In this document: one piece after another, positions 62,478 to 64,000 of the stretch | Layout: each line of letters begins with the position of its first letter | Numbering within the stretch: position 1 is the first letter of the stretch | Assembly (NCBI GenBank): GCA_016719055.1 | Contig: JADKAW010000058.1 | Coordinates: forward strand, 1-64,000 | From: Candidatus Rhodoferax mariagerensis | GTDB lineage: Bacteria > Pseudomonadota > Gammaproteobacteria > Burkholderiales > Burkholderiaceae_C | Reading direction: 5' to 3' | DNA length: 64,000 nt | Program-made: the position numbers and the translations under genes | The notes under the pieces: model-generated | What the model was told of the DNA's origin: nothing | Seen by the model: only the letters and a program-made list of their open reading frames with translations | Database searches by the model: none

Positions 62478-63053
62478 TTACTGTAGCAATAACGCTTGTG
62501 CAATTGGTTGCCATTTACTGTAAGTGATACTTGAAGATGGATGATTAATATAACCTGCAAGAACAGAATTCGTGCCAACACTAAGAATGGCACTATGCTC
62601 TGACTTTTGTTGATGCGCAATATGAAATATTAGATTTCGCCAATTGGCCAGACCAAGAACAAGTATTCTTTCTGGCTTAAGCTCTGAAATTAATTCCTCA
62701 AAAGCTGGAATGGAGTTTGCCCACATTTCTTCCGTTGGTCTTTGGCGAGCTTGATTACCTACTAAAAATTGCACAAAATTGTAAAAGGCAACATTTCCCC
62801 AAAACACCTCTGATTCTATTTTTGTATCTCTACCAAAAATCACTCTGCGCGTTTTAGTGGCAAATTTCCCGAAGCCTTGAGGATCTAGTTGATCATTAAT
62901 ATCTTCGAGGACACAATCAATAACAATATTTTCATCAAATTGTTCAGGGTTATCTGTGTAATTTGAGTCACCAAGTATTAACGTTTTGTACGGGAAAATA
63001 TTTGGAGCCTCATACGCTTCACCCTTCCACGGTCTGACCTTAATTTCGCTCAT
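62478..63053 (-). CDS. Uracil-DNA-glycosylase-like cassette protein
   Basis: This 191-residue protein starts at ATG 63053 (MSEIKVRPWKGEAYE). It shows TLILGDSNYTDN near the N-terminus, VAFYNFVQFLVG, ILVLGLANWRNL and AGYINHPSSS near the C-terminus. This is an order and spacing like the UDG superfamily, with a G-D-S-x-Y first motif and H-P-S last motif. Base excision has not been shown for such cassette proteins, so I call it UDG-like only. Its codon use is more AT-rich than the core genes, a sign of transfer. Confidence 0.62.
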   Translation of the reverse strand: MSEIKVRPWKGEAYEAPNIFPYKTLILGDSNYTDNPEQFDENIVIDCVLEDINDQLDPQGFGKFATKTRRVIFGRDTKIESEVFWGNVAFYNFVQFLVGNQARQRPTEEMWANSIPAFEELISELKPERILVLGLANWRNLIFHIAHQQKSEHSAILSVGTNSVLAGYINHPSSSITYSKWQPIAQALLLQ

Positions 63054-63069
63054 AACTTTCCCCATAAAA

Positions 63070-63128
63070 CATAACGCCATTGCTCACGCGCGCGGGTTTC
63101 CCGCGGCGCGTGCAGCAATTTGTTATAC
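63070..63128 (-). other. attC-like site after the unknown cassette gene
   Basis: On the minus strand GTATAAC and GTTATG frame an imperfect stem: ATTGCT-GC-ACGCG-CCGCGGG pairs with CCCGCG-CGCGT-GAGCAAT around AAA, with unpaired bases on one side. GTATAAC is the exact complement of GTTATAC, the head core of the same cassette at 63774. Confidence 0.72.
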
Positions 63129-63767
63129 GCCTCGACCGATGTGTGGAGAGATGTCACGAACTTCTATCTCCGATTTCTTTAGATCGTAGTAATCGCAAAC
63201 TCTAGTTACACCTGCACCATATTTCTTAGCGATGCCCGCTAGGATAACCGGGTAACGACTGAGAACGCTTGTAAGCGCCCTGCCTCCTGTCAGGAATCTG
63301 ACCGGGTGATTCGTTCCAACGACGTAGAGATGCTTGCTCTTCGTCGTTTCATACTCCGCCAAAAAATGGAAGTCCTTGAATACGCCGTTCTGACGAATCG
63401 ATTCAGAGCCGCCCTGCCAGTCTATGAATTTGTACTCAGCAACACGAAGGTTCGTCTCAAGATCGAACTGCCTGCCGGTATTCCCGGCCCCCAGAGAGAC
63501 GCTTTCGACTACCTCTCCCGGTTTTAAGATCGCCGGAAGCGAACACAGAATTCCGGCAGCATGGATGATGACGTTAATCTGGCCAGCGAGCTTCTTGATG
63601 GAAACCGCTGACGACATGAACCCGTCGTTGATACTTCTTACGTCACAAAAATCTCGCAACTTGTTCGCATCAAGGCCAACGACCAAGGATTCAATGCGAG
63701 CAAGACTTTCCGTCAGAGACGCGCCCTGAAAATCGGTGATAGCCCGGATGGCGATGTCGATGCTCAT
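63123..63767 (-). CDS. Cassette protein of unknown function
   Basis: This 214-residue protein starts at ATG 63767 (MSIDIAIRAITDFQGAS). It contains an AEYKFIDWQGG stretch followed by FKDFHFLAEYETTKSKHLYVVG, which has the E-x-K look of nuclease-like folds, but this is weak. The GGRALTSVLSRYP segment is conserved-looking. I do not recognise the family. It lies between two attC-like sites and so is a complete cassette. Confidence 0.6.
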   Translation of the reverse strand: MSIDIAIRAITDFQGASLTESLARIESLVVGLDANKLRDFCDVRSINDGFMSSAVSIKKLAGQINVIIHAAGILCSLPAILKPGEVVESVSLGAGNTGRQFDLETNLRVAEYKFIDWQGGSESIRQNGVFKDFHFLAEYETTKSKHLYVVGTNHPVRFLTGGRALTSVLSRYPVILAGIAKKYGAGVTRVCDYYDLKKSEIEVRDISPHIGRGV

Positions 63768-63773
63768 GGAGAC

Positions 63774-63879
63774 GTATAACGTTCGAGGTAAGGCGGGCCC
63801 TACAGCGGAGCGTGTAAGGCCCGGCAGGGACGATGAAAACTTTGGCCCTGCCGGGCCTTGCACGCGCAGCTGTTGGGGC
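63774..63879 (-). other. attC-like site at the right end of the window
   Basis: On the minus strand CCCCAAC and GTTATAC enclose a long stem: AAGGCCCGGCAGGG pairs with CCCTGCCGGGCCTT, and GCGTG pairs with CACGC. This belongs to a further cassette whose gene lies beyond the window. The last 120 bp (63880-64000) hold no gene I can see. Confidence 0.6.
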
Positions 63880-64000
63880 TCGCCTTGACCGAGGGGCTAG
63901 CAGCCTGTCGGACTTAGCGATTCAAAATTTGAAATTTCCAATCTGCTCAAAATATAGGCAGTTTGGTATTGATTTTGCGAATTTTTGAGCCTTCTCAAAG

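Overview
The window is a stretch of high-GC chromosome from a betaproteobacterium. It is most likely a nitrogen-fixing member of the Comamonadaceae, in the Rhodoferax/Leptothrix/Polaromonas neighbourhood. Three things suggest this: nifHDK next to ordinary betaproteobacterial housekeeping genes (serS, fkpB-ispH, radC, Mrp/ApbC); an IPTL-CTERM protein; and a dispersed element of about 55 bp (AGCTG-N-TAGCGC ... AAGGGCTANAGGCC) of a kind I associate with this family. The taxonomic call is an inference from gene content.

Layout. 1-1.1 kb: a decayed HipBA-type toxin-antitoxin pair. 1.3-16.6 kb: a large chemosensory cluster running rightwards. It encodes a soluble receptor with two signalling tips, a triple-CheW scaffold, CheB, a HEAT-repeat protein, CheR, CheY, a CheA whose frame is broken, a small STAS-like protein, a second CheY, a receptor-like protein ending in a CheZ-like motif, a third receiver, a ParA-type ATPase, a MASE1 histidine kinase and a receiver-HPt protein. 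No membrane receptor is encoded, and a ParA is present, so the parts suggest a cytoplasmic array that is partitioned at division. 16.6-18.1 kb: a PAS pseudogene and a YafY-like regulator. 18.2-23.1 kb: nifH-nifD-nifK and a 2Fe-2S ferredoxin behind a sigma-54 promoter and a NifA-type upstream site. 23.2-28 kb: a phosphoesterase, a HutD protein, and a two-way module of low-complexity secreted proteins with a DUF6502 protein around a triple-repeat promoter. 28-35.7 kb: housekeeping genes. 35.7-44.3 kb: three hybrid histidine kinases and an HD-GYP protein. 44.5-45.7 kb: remnants of a TumE/TumA-like pair and of an HTH antitoxin. 45.7-56.2 kb: an IPT-repeat IPTL-CTERM protein, an AraC regulator, an FtsX-type permease, an NlpC/P60 lipoprotein, Mrp/ApbC and a TPR-OGT (SPINDLY-type) glycosyltransferase.

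56.2-64 kb is a different world: a gene-cassette array of integron type. All genes lie on the minus strand (zinc-finger protein, BrnT/BrnA, PIN protein with a small partner, a UDG-like protein, an unknown protein). They are separated by imperfect-stem attC-like sites. The head and tail core sites of single cassettes are exact or near-exact complements. Three copies of an IS4-family element have entered it, each with a 10-bp target duplication; one sits inside an attC stem and another is nested inside that copy. The integrase would lie beyond the right edge.

Quality note: all three IS copies carry different homopolymer lengths and frameshifts, cheA is frameshifted, and one IPT repeat is scrambled. 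Some of the broken frames may therefore be sequencing or assembly errors. The in-frame stop codons in the PAS, TumE-like and HTH genes look more like real decay. I saw no rRNA, tRNA or CRISPR array.
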